Source: Streptomyces sp. DHE7-1
GTDB lineage: Bacteria > Actinomycetota > Actinomycetes > Streptomycetales > Streptomycetaceae
Direction of reading: 5' to 3'
NCBI GenBank assembly: GCA_016432725.1
Contig: JACJDG010000003.1
Coordinates: forward strand, 5,548,001-5,612,000
Length of the DNA stretch: 64,000 nucleotides
Shown here: one piece after another, positions 18,019 through 27,860 of the stretch
How the letters are laid out: each line of letters begins with the position of its first letter
Numbering within the stretch: position 1 is the first letter of the stretch
Position numbers and translations under genes: made by a program
Notes under the pieces: generated by a model
Databases searched by the model: none
Told to the model about the DNA's origin: nothing
What the model saw: only the letters and a program-made list of their open reading frames with translations

Positions 18019-20468
18019 GTGACGGGTACGGATGTGCGGAAAGAGACGGACGACTCGGGACCCGGCGGCTACGCGGCGGCCCGGCTGCGCCTCCTCACCG
18101 AGGAGGCGCGGTCCGGGCCGCCGCGCCGTTCAGCCCTCGCCGAGCTGACCGACGACTGGCTCTCCGGCCTCTTCACGGCCGCGGCCGAAGGACTCAGGGG
18201 TGTCTCGCTCGTCGCCGTCGGCGGCTACGGCCGTGGGGAGCTGTCCCCGCGCAGCGACCTCGACCTCGTGCTGCTGCACGACGGCGGCGACCCCGGCGCG
18301 ATCGCCGCCCTGGCCGACCGCCTCTGGTACCCGGTCTGGGACCTCGGCCTCGCGCTCGACCACTCCGTGCGCACCCCGGCCGAGGCCCGCCGGACGGCCG
18401 GTGAGGACCTGAAGGTCCAGCTCGGCCTGCTGGACGCCCGGCACCTCGCCGGCGACCTCGGCCTCACCGCCGGACTGCGCACCGCCGTCCTCGCCGACTG
18501 GCGCAACCAGGCCCCCAAACGCCTGCCCGAGCTGCAGGAGCTGTGCGCCGAGCGCGCCGAACGGCAGGGCGAACTGCAGTACCTCCTGGAACCCGACCTC
18601 AAGGAGGCCCGAGGCGGCCTCCGGGACGCCACCGCCCTGCGCGCCGTGGCCGCCTCCTGGCTCGCCGACGCCCCCCGCGAGGGTCTCGCCGACGCCCGCC
18701 GGCACCTGCTCGACGTCCGGGACGCCCTGCACCTGGCCACCGGCCGCGCCACCGACCGGCTCGCACTCCAGGAACAGGACCAGGTCGCGGCCGGACTGGG
18801 CCTGCTGGACGCCGACACCCTGCTGCGCCAGGTGTACGAGTCGGCGCGCGTCGTCTCGTACGCCAGCGACGTCACCTGGCGCGAGGTGGGGCGCGTGCTG
18901 CGCTCGCGGGCCGTCCGCCCGCGGCTGCGCGCCATGCTGGGCGGCGGCAAACCGGTCGCCGAGCGGTCGCCGCTGGCCGAGGGCGTGGTCGAGCAGGACG
19001 GCGAGGTGGTGCTCGCCCGCGCCGCACGCCCCGAACGCGACCCCGTACTGCCGCTGCGCGCCGCGGCCGCCGCCGCCCAGGCCGGCCTTCCGCTGTCCCT
19101 GCACGCCGTACGGCGCCTGGCCGCCACCACCCGCCCGCTGCCCACGCCCTGGCCCGCCGAGGCCCGCGAGCAACTGGTCACGCTGCTCGGTTCCGGCCGC
19201 CCGACCATCGACGTCTGGGAGGCCCTTGAGGCGGAGGGCCTGATCAGCCGCCTCCTGCCCGACTGGGAACGGGTCCGCTGCCGGCCGCAGCGCAACGCCG
19301 TCCACATCTGGACGGTGGACCGGCACCTGATCGAGACCGCGGTCCGCGCCTCCGAGCTGACCCGCCGCGTAGGCCGCCCCGACCTGCTCCTCGTCTCCGC
19401 GCTGCTGCACGACATCGGCAAGGGCTGGCCCGGCGACCACTCCGTGGCCGGCGAGATCATCGCCAGGGACGTGGCCGCGCGGATCGGTTTCGACCGGGCC
19501 GACGTCACGGTGCTCGCCACCCTCGTCCGGCACCACCTGCTGCTGATCGAGACGGCCACCCGGCGCGACCTGGACGATCCCGCCACCGTCCACTCGGTCG
19601 CCGAGGCCGTCGGCAGCCAAAGAACCCTGGAGCTGCTGCACGCCCTCACCGAGGCCGACGCGCTCGCGACCGGCCCCGCCGCCTGGTCCACCTGGCGCGG
19701 CTCCCTCGTCGCCGACCTGGTGCGCCGCGTGGCCGCCGTGCTGGCCGGCGACGCGGCCGAGGAACCCGAGCCCACCGCGCCCACCGCCGAGCAGGAGCGC
19801 CTCGCCATCGAGGCCTTCCGCACCGGCAGCCCCGTCCTCGCCCTGCGCGCGCAGACCGAACCGGGACCCGAGGAGGACACCCCCGGCGAGCCCGAACCGC
19901 TCGGCGTCGAACTGCTCATCGCCGTACCGGACCAGCCCGGCGTGCTGCCGGCGGTCGCCGGTGTCCTCGCCGTGCACCGGCTGACGGTGCGCACGGCCGG
20001 GCTGCGCGCCCTGCGCCTGCCCCACGACGTCGAGGACGCGTCGGTCCTGCTGCTGAACTGGCGGGTCGCGGCCGAGTACGGCTCTCTGCCCCAGGCCACC
20101 CGGCTGCGCGCCGACCTGGTCCGGGCCCTGGACGGCTCCCTCGACATCGCCGGCCGCCTGGCCGAACGGGACGCCGCCTATCCGCGCCGCCGCGGCCGGG
20201 TCGCCCCGCCGCCCCGGGTGACGGTGGCCCCGGCGGCCTCCCACCACGCCACGGTGATCGAGGTACGCGCCCAGGACGCCCCGGGCTGCTGTTCCGGATC
20301 GGGATGGCCCTGGAGAAGGCGGCGGTGCGGGTGCGCAGCATGCACGTCAGCACGCTGGGCGCCAACGCCGTCGACGCCTTCTACGTGACGACGGGCACCG
20401 GGGCCCCGCTGCCGCCGGAGGACGCGGCGTCGACGGCCAAGGTGCTGGAGGACACGTTGCGCGGATGA
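18019..20468 (+). CDS. glnD: PII nucleotidyltransferase GlnD (frame broken once near the C-terminus)
   Basis: About 816 residues after repair. Domains in order: nucleotidyltransferase with GGYGRGELSPRSDLDL near residues 67-82, a GlnE-like helical region, the HD hydrolase core LLHDIGKGWPGDHS near 463-476 with RHHLL downstream, and two C-terminal ACT domains (from ~630, and VIEVRAQDAPG near 752). GlnD modifies GlnK Tyr51 and removes the group again, with ACT domains sensing glutamine; in Streptomyces it acts as an adenylyltransferase. The frame breaks at CCGGGC near 20281-20286; one added C restores LLFRIGMALEKAAVRVRSMH and a stop at 20468. Confidence 0.94.
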
Positions 20469-20512
20469 CGCGCGGTCCCCCTCCCGGTCCGCCGCGTGGT
20501 GGGACGGGCGGG

Positions 20513-20539
20513 GGATATCCGCTCTCCGGGCGGATATCC
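20513..20539. promoter_or_regulatory. inverted repeat in the ffh upstream region
   Basis: GGATATCCG and CGGATATCC, 9-bp perfect arms around a 9-base loop, 48 bases before ffh. The right arm contains TATCCT, a possible -10. AT-rich arms are unusual here, suggesting a regulator site or a small RNA hairpin. Confidence 0.4.
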
Positions 20540-20586
20540 TGGAGGGCAGCCCAGAACGCCCCCGACTCCCGAGGACCGACGCCGCC

Positions 20587-22133
20587 GTGTTCGATACCCT
20601 CTCCGACCGCCTCAGTGCGACCTTCAAGAACCTCCGTGGGAAAGGCCGACTGAGCGAAGCGGACATCGACGCCACGGCGCGCGAGATCCGCATCGCACTG
20701 CTCGAAGCCGACGTGGCCCTGCCCGTGGTCCGCACGTTCATCAAGAACGTCAAGGAACGCGCGCTCGGCGCCGAGGTCTCCAAGGCGCTCAACCCCGCCC
20801 AGCAGGTCCTCAAGATCGTCAACGACGAACTGGTGACCATTCTCGGCGGCGAGACCCGCCGGCTCCGCTTCGCCAAGCAGCCCCCACCGTGATCATGCTC
20901 GCGGGTCTGCAGGGTGCCGGTAAGACCACCCTCGCGGGCAAGCTCGGCAAGTGGCTCAAGGACCAGGGCCACTCCCCGCTGCTCGTCGCCGCCGACCTCC
21001 AGCGCCCGAACGCCGTGAACCAGCTCGGCGTCGTCGCCGAGCGCGCCGGTGTCGCGGTCTACGCGCCGGAGCCGGGCAACGGCGTCGGCGACCCGGTCAA
21101 GGTCGCCAAGGACTCCATCGAGCACGCGCGGACCAAGGTCCACGACATCGTGATCGTGGACACCGCCGGCCGTCTCGGCATCGACCAGGAGATGATGCAG
21201 CAGGCCGCGGACATCCGCGACGCCGTCTCCCCGGACGAGATCCTGTTCGTCGTCGACGCGATGATCGGTCAGGACGCCGTCAACACCGCCGAGGCCTTCA
21301 GCGCCGGCGTCGGCTTCGACGGCGTGGTGCTCTCCAAGCTCGACGGCGACGCCCGCGGTGGCGCCGCCCTGTCGATCCGGCAGATCACCGGCAAGCCGAT
21401 CATGTTCGCGTCGAACGGCGAGAAGCTCGACGACTTCGACGCGTTCCACCCTGACCGGATGGCCTCCCGCATCCTCGACCTCGGTGACCTGCTCACCCTG
21501 ATCGAGCAGGCGGAGAAGACCTTCAGCCAGGAAGAGGCCGCCAAGATGGCCTCGAAGCTGGCGTCCAAGAAGGGCCAGGACTTCACCCTGGACGACTTCC
21601 TGGCCCAGATGGAGCAGGTCAGGAAGATGGGCTCCATCTCCAAGCTGCTCGGCATGCTCCCGGGCATGGGCCAGATCAAGGACCAGATCAACAACCTGGA
21701 CGAGCGGGACGTCGACCGCACCGCCGCGATCATCAAGTCGATGACCCCGGTCGAGCGCCAGGACCCGACGATCATCAACGGCTCCCGCCGCGCCCGTATC
21801 GCCAAGGGTTCCGGTGTCGACGTGAGCGCGGTGAAGAACCTCGTCGAGCGGTTCTTCGAGGCCCGCAAGATGATGTCCCGCATGGCCCAGGGCGGCGGCA
21901 TGCCCGGCATGCCGGGGATCCCGGGCATGGGCGGTGGCCCCGGCCGGACCAAGAAGCAGCCGAAGAAGGCCAAGGGCAAGCAGCGCTCCGGCAACCCGAT
22001 GAAGCGCAAGCAGCAGGAGCAGGAGGAGGCGGCCCGGCGCGCCGCGGCCGCCGAGGGCGGCGCCTTCGGGCTGCCGCAGCAGGGCGGCCAGGAGTTCGAG
22101 CTGCCGGACGAGTTCAAGAAGTTCATGGGCTGA
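20587..22133 (+). CDS. ffh: signal recognition particle protein Ffh (frame broken once)
   Basis: About 515 residues after repair. The N domain (MFDTLSDRLSATFKNLRGKG) and the start of the G domain end in a frame break at CCCCC 20881-20885. One added C gives AKQPPTVIMLAGLQGAGKTTLAGKLG, followed by AADLQRPNAVNQL, DTAGRLGIDQEMM and KLDGDARGGAAL. The C-terminal M domain (KMGSISKLLGMLPGMGQIKDQ) ends in a Met/Gly-rich signal-peptide-binding tail (MPGMPGIPGMGG) and a Lys-rich segment. Ffh binds SRP RNA and nascent signal sequences and pairs with FtsY. Ffh is indispensable, so the frameshift is a sequence error. Confidence 0.96.
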
Positions 22134-22150
22134 CTCCCGCCCGTACGTCA

Positions 22151-22188
22151 CTGAGGGCGCCTCCCCGAGCCAGGGGGGGCGCCCTCAG
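22151..22188 (+). terminator. terminator after ffh
   Basis: CTGAGGGCGCCTCCCC and GGGGGGGCGCCCTCAG pair over 16 positions (one G-U) around GAGCCA, 17 bases after the ffh stop. Confidence 0.88.
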
Positions 22189-22226
22189 CGCATGCCGAGG
22201 CAGGCGTGGTGCCGTAACGTCCAGGT

Positions 22227-24164
22227 ATGAGCAATGCGGCGCCACCCCGCAAGGCCCCTGACCAGCCGTGGCGCGCCGAGGGCACCCCTGACGAGACGCC
22301 CCGGCCGTCCGGTGGCGGACTGCGCGGCGGCAAGTGGTGGGGCCTGCTCGTCACCGCGGTGATCGTCTTCCTGCTGGCGTACGTCGGCCTGAACTACCTG
22401 GGCAAGGGGAACGAGCCGACGATCTCCTACACGGAGTTCAGCCGTGAGGTCGGCGCCGGCAACGTCGCCAGGATCTACTCCAAGGGCGACGCGATCCAGG
22501 GCGAGCTCAAGAGCCCCCGGGCCAACCCCGACGGGGGCGGCGACTACACCAAGTTCCGGACGCAGCGGCCGGCCTTCGCCGACGACAAGCTGTGGCAGAA
22601 CCTGAGCAGCCACGGCGTCACGGTGACGGCGCGCCCGGTCGTGCAGGAGCGCGGCCTCGTGTCCAACCTGCTGATCTCCCTGATCCCGATCGTGCTGCTG
22701 GCCGCGGTGTGGATCTTCATCGCCCGGCGGGCCGGCACGGGGCTGGGCGGCGCGGGCGGCATGTTCGGGCGCAAGGCGCCGCCCAGACCGGTCGAGCTCC
22801 GGCCGGGCACCGGGCGCACCACCTTCGCCGACGTGGCCGGCATCGACGAGGTCAAGGGCGAGCTCGACGACGTCGTCGACTTCCTCAAGCACCCCGACAC
22901 CTACCGCCGGATGGGCGCCAAGCTGCCCCGCGGTGTCCTGCTCGCCGGATCCCCGGGCACCGGCAAGACCCTGCTCGCGCGCGCGGTCGCGGGCGAGGCC
23001 GGCGTGCCGTTCTTCTCGGCCTCGGCGTCGGAGTTCATCGAGATGATCGTCGGCGTCGGCGCCTCCCGGGTCCGTGAGCTGTTCGCCGAGGCCCGCAAGG
23101 TGGCCCCGTCGATCATCTTCATCGACGAGATCGACACCATCGGACGGGTACGCGGCGGCGGCGCCTCGATGAGCGGCCACGACGAGCGCGAGCAGACCCT
23201 CAACCAGATCCTCACCGAGATGGACGGCTTCTCCGGCTCCGAGGGCGTGATCGTCATCGCGGCGACCAACCGCGCGGACATCCTCGACCCGGCGCTGACC
23301 CGGCCCGGCCGCTTCGACCGGGTGGTCAGCGTGGCCCCGCCGGACCGCGGCGGACGCGAGGCGATCCTGCGCATCCACACCCGGGAGATGCCGCTCGCCG
23401 GCGATGTGGACCTGACCCAGCTCGCGCGGGTGACGCCCGGTATGACGGGTGCGGATCTGGCCAATCTCGCGAACGAGGGCGCGCTGCTCGCGGTCAAGGG
23501 CAAACGGGATCAGGTGACGCGGGCGGACCTGTCCGAGGCGCTGGAGAAGGTCCAGCTCGGCGCCGAGCGCACCCTGGTGATGCCGGAGGAGGACCGCCGC
23601 CGCACCGCGTACCACGAGAGCGGCCACGCCCTGCTGGGCATGCTGCAGACCGGCGCCGACCCGGTCCGCAAGATCACCATCGTGCCGCGCGGCCGCGCGC
23701 TCGGCGTGACCATGTCCACGCCCGAGGTGGAGCGGTACGCGCACTCCGAGGGCTATCTGCGCGGCCGCATCATCGGCGCGCTCGGCGGCATGGCGGCGGA
23801 GGAGGTCGTCTACGGAGTCGTCACCACCGGCGCCGAGAGCGACCTCGAGCAGGTCACCAACATCGCGCGCGGGATGGTGGCCCGCTGGGGCATGAGCGAG
23901 CGCGTCGGCCGGTTCTCCGCGCTCCCCAGCGACGCCCAGCAGGCGTACGGACTGTCGGCCGCCCCGCAGACCCTCGACGTGATCGACGCCGAGATGCGCC
24001 GGATCGTCGACGAGTGCTACGAGGAGGCCTGCCAGAAGCTGCGCGACCACCGCGGCCGGCTGGACGCGCTGGCGCACGCGCTGCTGGAGAACGAGACGCT
24101 GGAGGAGGCGGACGCCTACCGGATCGCCGGCATCACCCGCCTGACCAAGGACGGGGAGGCCTAG
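22227..24164 (+). CDS. FtsH-family membrane ATP-dependent zinc metalloprotease
   Basis: A 645-residue AAA protease. A cytoplasmic start (residues 1-37) is followed by a first membrane helix (WWGLLVTAVIVFLLAYVGLNYL, ~38-59), an extracytoplasmic region (~60-145), a second helix (LLISLIPIVLLAAVWIFIARR) and the AAA domain with Walker A AGSPGTGKTLLARAV near 239-253, Walker B IIFIDEIDTIGR and second-region ATNRADILDPALTRPGRFDR. The peptidase domain contains the zinc motif HESGH. It degrades misassembled membrane proteins and selected soluble regulators. Streptomyces also encodes a canonical ftsH elsewhere, so this is likely a second paralogue; I leave the symbol empty. It follows ffh after a terminator and is monocistronic. 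Confidence 0.93.
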   Translation: MSNAAPPRKAPDQPWRAEGTPDETPRPSGGGLRGGKWWGLLVTAVIVFLLAYVGLNYLGKGNEPTISYTEFSREVGAGNVARIYSKGDAIQGELKSPRANPDGGGDYTKFRTQRPAFADDKLWQNLSSHGVTVTARPVVQERGLVSNLLISLIPIVLLAAVWIFIARRAGTGLGGAGGMFGRKAPPRPVELRPGTGRTTFADVAGIDEVKGELDDVVDFLKHPDTYRRMGAKLPRGVLLAGSPGTGKTLLARAVAGEAGVPFFSASASEFIEMIVGVGASRVRELFAEARKVAPSIIFIDEIDTIGRVRGGGASMSGHDEREQTLNQILTEMDGFSGSEGVIVIAATNRADILDPALTRPGRFDRVVSVAPPDRGGREAILRIHTREMPLAGDVDLTQLARVTPGMTGADLANLANEGALLAVKGKRDQVTRADLSEALEKVQLGAERTLVMPEEDRRRTAYHESGHALLGMLQTGADPVRKITIVPRGRALGVTMSTPEVERYAHSEGYLRGRIIGALGGMAAEEVVYGVVTTGAESDLEQVTNIARGMVARWGMSERVGRFSALPSDAQQAYGLSAAPQTLDVIDAEMRRIVDECYEEACQKLRDHRGRLDALAHALLENETLEEADAYRIAGITRLTKDGEA

Positions 24165-24198
24165 GGGCAGGGGCCGCCGGTACCGGCCGGGGGTGCCG

Positions 24199-25125
24199 CT
24201 ACGGCACCCGGGCGACCAGGTAGCGGAACACGTTCGGCATCCACACCGTCCCGTCCGCGCGCCGGTACGGGTGCAGCGCCTCCGCCAGCTCCTTGTCCAC
24301 CTGCTTGCCGTCGGTGGCCGCGATCGCCGCGTCGAAGAGACCGGTCGACAGCAGGCCGCGTACGGCGCTGTCGGCATCGGCGTACCCGAACGGGCAGGCG
24401 ACCCGCCCCGAGCCGTCCGGCTTCAGCCCGGCCCGCTGGGCGACCTCCTCCAGGTCGTCACGGCGGGCCGGCCGCCAACTGCCCGCGCTGCGCAGCGGAT
24501 CGGCGAGCTTCGTCGCCACCCGCAGCACCGAGGAGGTGGCGCAGCGCTCCGGCGGGCCCCAGCCGGCCAGCACCACGGCCGCCCCGCGCGCGGCCAGCGG
24601 TACCGCGCCCGCCAGCAGGCCGCCCAGGCCCTCGGAGTCGCCCGCCAGGCAGCCGATCGGCTCGAAGACGGTCATCAGCGTGTACGCGGGCGTCCGCGCG
24701 CCGTCCGCGCCGCCGGGCAGATCCTCGGCGAGAGTCGTGCCCGTTGCCGTTGCCGTTGCCGTTGCCACTTCCGTGCCCATCCCCGGCCCCGTGCCCGTTC
24801 CGCCTCCCGGACGCGCGCGCGTGCGCCGCGCGACGTCCGGCGACAGGCGCTCGCGCGCCAGGGCGAGCAGTTCCCGGCAGGAGTCGACGCCGGTCACGGC
24901 GGCCCCTCTGGAGGACGCCATCAGCAGGGCCAGACCGGAACCGCAGCGCAGGCCCAGCAGCCGGGTCGCCGGGCCCACCTCGAGCCGTTCGTAGACGGCC
25001 TCGTAGAGCGGGACCAGCATCCGCTCCTGGATCTCGGACCAGTCACGCGCGCGTGCGCACGGGTTCACGCCGGGTGGTACGGGACTCGGGTGGGACAAGT
25101 GCTCCCGCACGAGCGTAGGTGTCAT
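24199..25125 (-). CDS. SAM-dependent methyltransferase-like protein with repeat-encoded insert
   Basis: A 308-residue protein from ATG 25125 (MTPTLVREHLSHPSP). The Rossmann segment LLGLRCGSGLALLMASSRGAAVTGVDSC at ~58-85 resembles methyltransferase motif I (GxGxG replaced by GLRCGSG, then acidic D after strand 2). PAYTLMTVFEPIGCL and ARGAAVVLAGWGPPERC fit motifs IV and V. A Gly/Thr/Ala-rich insertion near 107-130 includes VATATATATGT, encoded by a hexanucleotide repeat, and probably forms a disordered loop. Catalytic activity is uncertain because motif I is not canonical. It is convergent with the FtsH-type gene. Confidence 0.65.
   Translation of the reverse strand: MTPTLVREHLSHPSPVPPGVNPCARARDWSEIQERMLVPLYEAVYERLEVGPATRLLGLRCGSGLALLMASSRGAAVTGVDSCRELLALARERLSPDVARRTRARPGGGTGTGPGMGTEVATATATATGTTLAEDLPGGADGARTPAYTLMTVFEPIGCLAGDSEGLGGLLAGAVPLAARGAAVVLAGWGPPERCATSSVLRVATKLADPLRSAGSWRPARRDDLEEVAQRAGLKPDGSGRVACPFGYADADSAVRGLLSTGLFDAAIAATDGKQVDKELAEALHPYRRADGTVWMPNVFRYLVARVP
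24743..24766. repeat. hexanucleotide microsatellite (GTTGCC)x4
   Basis: Four perfect copies of GTTGCC inside the methyltransferase-like gene, encoding (Ala-Thr) repeats. Copy-number change would add or remove two residues without shifting the frame. Confidence 0.9.
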
Positions 25126-25648
25126 AGGTAAGCGCCCCAATCCGCCGACTGTTCGTCGCTGTGCCCGATTGCGAGGCCCCCGTGCCGATCGCTCGCACCC
25201 TCCACGTATGTCAGGTAACTCCCGGCTCGCGATGCCGTCCAGGGGTCGTGGGCCCCGCTTGGGGACTGAGCGCACAAGTGGCGAGATTTCACACGCACGC
25301 AACCCGGGCGCCCGTACGGTGTCGCTCCGGCGGCGGACGGGCCGGTGACGAGGGGCGCGGACCCACCCGGTAACGTCACGATCGGCGCGGACGCTGACAG
25401 AGGTGACGGCCGCACGCGAGAGCGACCGAAACCCACCTTGCGCATCCGGCGCCCACCGCCACAGCACCGCTTACACGCCGCGTCGTACGTCGGACTACGC
25501 ACCGGCTTGGTACGAGCTGTGAGGCTTCTCCGCAGATCAGCGCACCCGCCCTCGTCAGGACGCATCAGCGGCAACTGACGGGTACGTGCAAATTATTTGG
25601 GATGCCCCGGAATCGGAACACTGTGGCACCCACGCTCGTTGTCATTAC
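25126..25648. other. 523-bp gene-free divergent region
   Basis: Between the methyltransferase-like gene and the HEAVHG gene. Open frames on both strands lack starts with ribosome sites and resemble no protein. An ECF-like promoter candidate, GGAAC-N17-CGTT, sits immediately upstream of 25649 (GGAAC near 25615), and the stretch around 25590-25602 (GCAAATTATTTGG) is unusually AT-rich. Confidence 0.4.
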
Positions 25649-26244
25649 GTGAGCACGACACAGACACCACCTGTTCTCGCCGCAGAGCTGGCACAGGCGT
25701 GGGCCGACATTCAGCGGTACCACCCCGAGCTGCCTGACCTTGCCGCGCCAGAGTCCCTGATCGGGGAGTCGTCGTCCGCGTGCGGTCACGAACTCTCCTT
25801 CGAGCGCCTGCTCCACGAGGCCGTCCACGGCATCGCCGCCGCGCGCGGTGTCCGCGACACCTCCCGCGCCGGCCGCTACCACAACCGCCGCTTCCTGGCC
25901 GTGGCCGAGGAACTGGGCCTGGACCACCCCGAGGAGCCGCATCCCAGCAGCGGCTTCTCGCTGGTCACGCTCAATCCGGAGGCGAAGCGGCGCTACCGTC
26001 CGACCATCGAGCGCCTCCAGCGCGCCCTGAAGGCGCACACGGTGGCCACCTCGGCCGACACCTCCCGCACCTTCCGGGGCCCGGCCGCCCGCCACGGCTC
26101 CTCCGGCGGCGGCGTCCGCGTCAAGGCGGTCTGCGACTGCGGCCGCAACGTCCGGGTGGTGCCCTCGGTCCTGGCCCAGGCCCCATCGTGTGCGGCGGCT
26201 GCGGCAAGCCGTTCCGGATCCCGGAGGTCGTGGGAGTGGCGTAA
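25649..26244 (+). CDS. SprT-like zinc metalloprotein (HEAVHG; frame broken once)
   Basis: About 198 residues from GTG 25649 (MSTTQTPPVLAAELAQAWADIQ). FERLLHEAVHGIAAARGV near residues 50-67 carries the HExxH-type zinc motif as HEAVHG. SRAGRYHNRRFLAVAEELGL supplies the third ligand region of SprT/WSS1-like proteins. The C-terminus is a zinc ribbon: VCDCGRNVRV, then CGGCGKPF after repairing a lost C at CCCC 26181-26184. SprT-like proteins are DNA-associated or protein-maturation metallopeptidases; here the fold match is by motif only. No strong ribosome site precedes the GTG, so it may be leaderless. Substrate unknown. Confidence 0.72.
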
Positions 26245-26571
26245 CCGCGAGCCGCGAGTGCCGGCATCTCGTGGGTGCCGGAAGCGGGCTCGTCCCGCGT
26301 GGCCCGCCGACGGCGGTCCGCGCGGCGCCGGGCGGCGCACCCGACGCGATCTCACCCCGGCGCCGGGTGCCGCTCGGTCATGCCCGGGTGCGGCCGTGCC
26401 CCGCGGCGCAGAGCGGCCCGAGGGGTATGGCACAATGGCTAGCTGTACTCGACAGTCGCACAGGACCCCTCTCTCCTCCGGCTGACGCGTCCATCGGGCA
26501 TATCGGGTACCGCAACCCCACGCGGCAGCTCGCCGTGCCCAACCACGTCAAAATCAGGAGAGTCCACTCCC
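26245..26571 (+). other. 327-bp leader region of the rpsP operon
   Basis: No gene. CCGGCA (26261-26266) and TGCCGG (26276-26281) form a weak hairpin just after the preceding stop. An extended -10-like TATGGCACAAT near 26426-26436 is the best promoter candidate. The remaining ~135 bases would be an untranslated leader. Confidence 0.35.
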
Positions 26572-26991
26572 GTGGCAGTGAAGATCAAGCTGAAGCGTCT
26601 GGGCAAGATCCGTTCGCCTCACTACCGCATCGTCGTCGCCGACTCCCGTACCCGCCGTGACGGCCGGGCCATCGAGGAGATCGGCAAGTACCACCCGACC
26701 TACAACCCGTCGGTCATCGAGGTGGACGCCGACCGCGTGGCGTACTGGCTGGGTGTCGGCGCGCAGCCGACCGAGCCCGTTCTCGCCATCCTGAAGAAGA
26801 CCGGCGACTGGCAGAAGTTCAAGGGCGAGCCGGCTCCCGCGCCGCTGCTCGTCGCCGAGCCGAAGTCCACGCGCCCGTCGTTCGAGGCTCTCGGCGGTGA
26901 CGACGAGGGCAAGGGTGAGGCCATCACCCAGAAGAAGAAGGCTGAGAAGAAGGACGAGGCCGCTGCCGAGTCCGAGTCGACCGAGGCCTGA
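26572..26991 (+). CDS. rpsP: 30S ribosomal protein S16
   Basis: 139 residues. It starts GTG ([26 protein letters not shown]) with AGGAGAG upstream. The conserved S16 core occupies residues 1-85, with [17 protein letters not shown] and the following [16 protein letters not shown]. The C-terminal ~50 residues are an Ala/Glu/Lys-rich extension ending ESESTEA, longer than in E. coli but usual in actinobacteria. S16 is an early 30S assembly protein. It opens the rpsP-khpA-rimM-trmD-rplS cluster. Confidence 0.98.
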   Translation: MAVKIKLKRLGKIRSPHYRIVVADSRTRRDGRAIEEIGKYHPTYNPSVIEVDADRVAYWLGVGAQPTEPVLAILKKTGDWQKFKGEPAPAPLLVAEPKSTRPSFEALGGDDEGKGEAITQKKKAEKKDEAAAESESTEA

Positions 26992-26996
26992 GCAGC

Positions 26997-27236
26997 ATGC
27001 TCGAAGAGGCGCTTGAGCACCTCGTGAAGGGCATCGTCGACAACCCTGACGATGTGCGGGTCGCCTCGCGTGACCTGCGCCGCGGGCGCGTGCTCGAGGT
27101 CCGGGTCCACCCGGACGACCTCGGCAAGGTAATCGGCCGCAACGGCCGCACCGCGCGCGCACTGCGCACCGTCGTGGGCGCCATCGGCGGCCGCGGAGTC
27201 CGCGTCGACCTCGTCGACGTGGACCACGTCCGCTGA
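26997..27236 (+). CDS. khpA: KH-domain RNA-binding protein KhpA
   Basis: 79 residues, five bases after rpsP, so translationally linked. It has a single KH fold with the GxxG loop as GRNG in VHPDDLGKVIGRNGRTARALRTVV, and MLEEALEHLVKGIVDNPDDVRV at the start. It belongs to the YlqC/KhpA family, which with KhpB binds many RNAs and affects cell elongation in firmicutes. Role in Streptomyces is inferred. Confidence 0.94.
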   Translation: MLEEALEHLVKGIVDNPDDVRVASRDLRRGRVLEVRVHPDDLGKVIGRNGRTARALRTVVGAIGGRGVRVDLVDVDHVR

Positions 27237-27256
27237 CGCTTATCGCAGCACCGGCT

Positions 27257-27292
27257 CGGGCCGGGGAGGGCCACTGGGCCGTCCCCGGCCCG
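27257..27292 (+). terminator. hairpin between khpA and rimM (attenuator-like)
   Basis: CGGGCCGGGGA (27257-27267) and TCCCCGGCCCG (27282-27292) form an 11-bp perfect stem with a 14-base interior. Lying inside the ribosomal cluster with no T-run, it may lower readthrough into rimM-trmD-rplS or protect the upstream mRNA from 3' decay. Confidence 0.6.
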
Positions 27293-27319
27293 TAGTCGTA
27301 TGACAGGAGAGCAACCACA

Positions 27320-27817
27320 GTGCAGCTGGTAGTCGCACGGATCGGCCGAGCCCACGGCATCAAGGGCGAGGTCACCGTCGAGGTACGAACCGACGAGCCC
27401 GAGCTGCGGCTCGCCCCGGGAGCCGTTCTGGCCACCGATCCGGCCTCCACCGGACCGCTCACCATCGCCACCGGCCGGGTGCACAGCGGCCGACTCCTGC
27501 TGCGCTTCGAGGGCGTGGGCGACCGCAGCGCCGCCGAGGCCCTGCGCAACACCCTGCTGATCGCCGAGATCGACCCCGAGGAACTGCCCGAGGGCGAGGA
27601 CGAGTACTACGACCACCAGCTCATGGACCTCGACGTGGTCACCGAGGACGGCACGGAGGTCGGCCGGATCACCGAGATCTCCCACCTGCCCTCGCAGGAC
27701 CTGTTCATCGTCGAGCGTCCGGACGGCAGCGAGGTGATGATCCCCTTCGTGGAGGAGATCGTGACCGAGATCGACCTCGAGGAGCAGAGGGCCGTCATCG
27801 CGCCCCTCCGGGCCTGA
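27320..27817 (+). CDS. rimM: ribosome maturation factor RimM
   Basis: 165 residues from GTG 27320 ([22 protein letters not shown]) with AGGAGA upstream. The N-terminal RimM barrel (residues 1-85) is followed by a PRC-barrel domain containing [48 protein letters not shown]. RimM binds S19 and helps assemble the 30S head. It is a little shorter than many homologues only because the C-terminal tail is short. Confidence 0.96.
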   Translation: MQLVVARIGRAHGIKGEVTVEVRTDEPELRLAPGAVLATDPASTGPLTIATGRVHSGRLLLRFEGVGDRSAAEALRNTLLIAEIDPEELPEGEDEYYDHQLMDLDVVTEDGTEVGRITEISHLPSQDLFIVERPDGSEVMIPFVEEIVTEIDLEEQRAVIAPLRA

Positions 27818-27860
27818 TCGACGACGCCGCCGAGATCGCCTCGTCCCGGGAAGAGGACGC

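Noticed and set aside
20881-20885. ffh as a pseudogene or a programmed frameshift
   Set aside because: Ffh is essential, there is no slippery-site/pseudoknot arrangement, and the same one-base G/C loss recurs in many genes, so an error is simpler.
25122-25578. Open frames on both strands in the 523-bp divergent gap
   Set aside because: High-GC shadows with no ribosome sites, no family resemblance and mutually overlapping frames.
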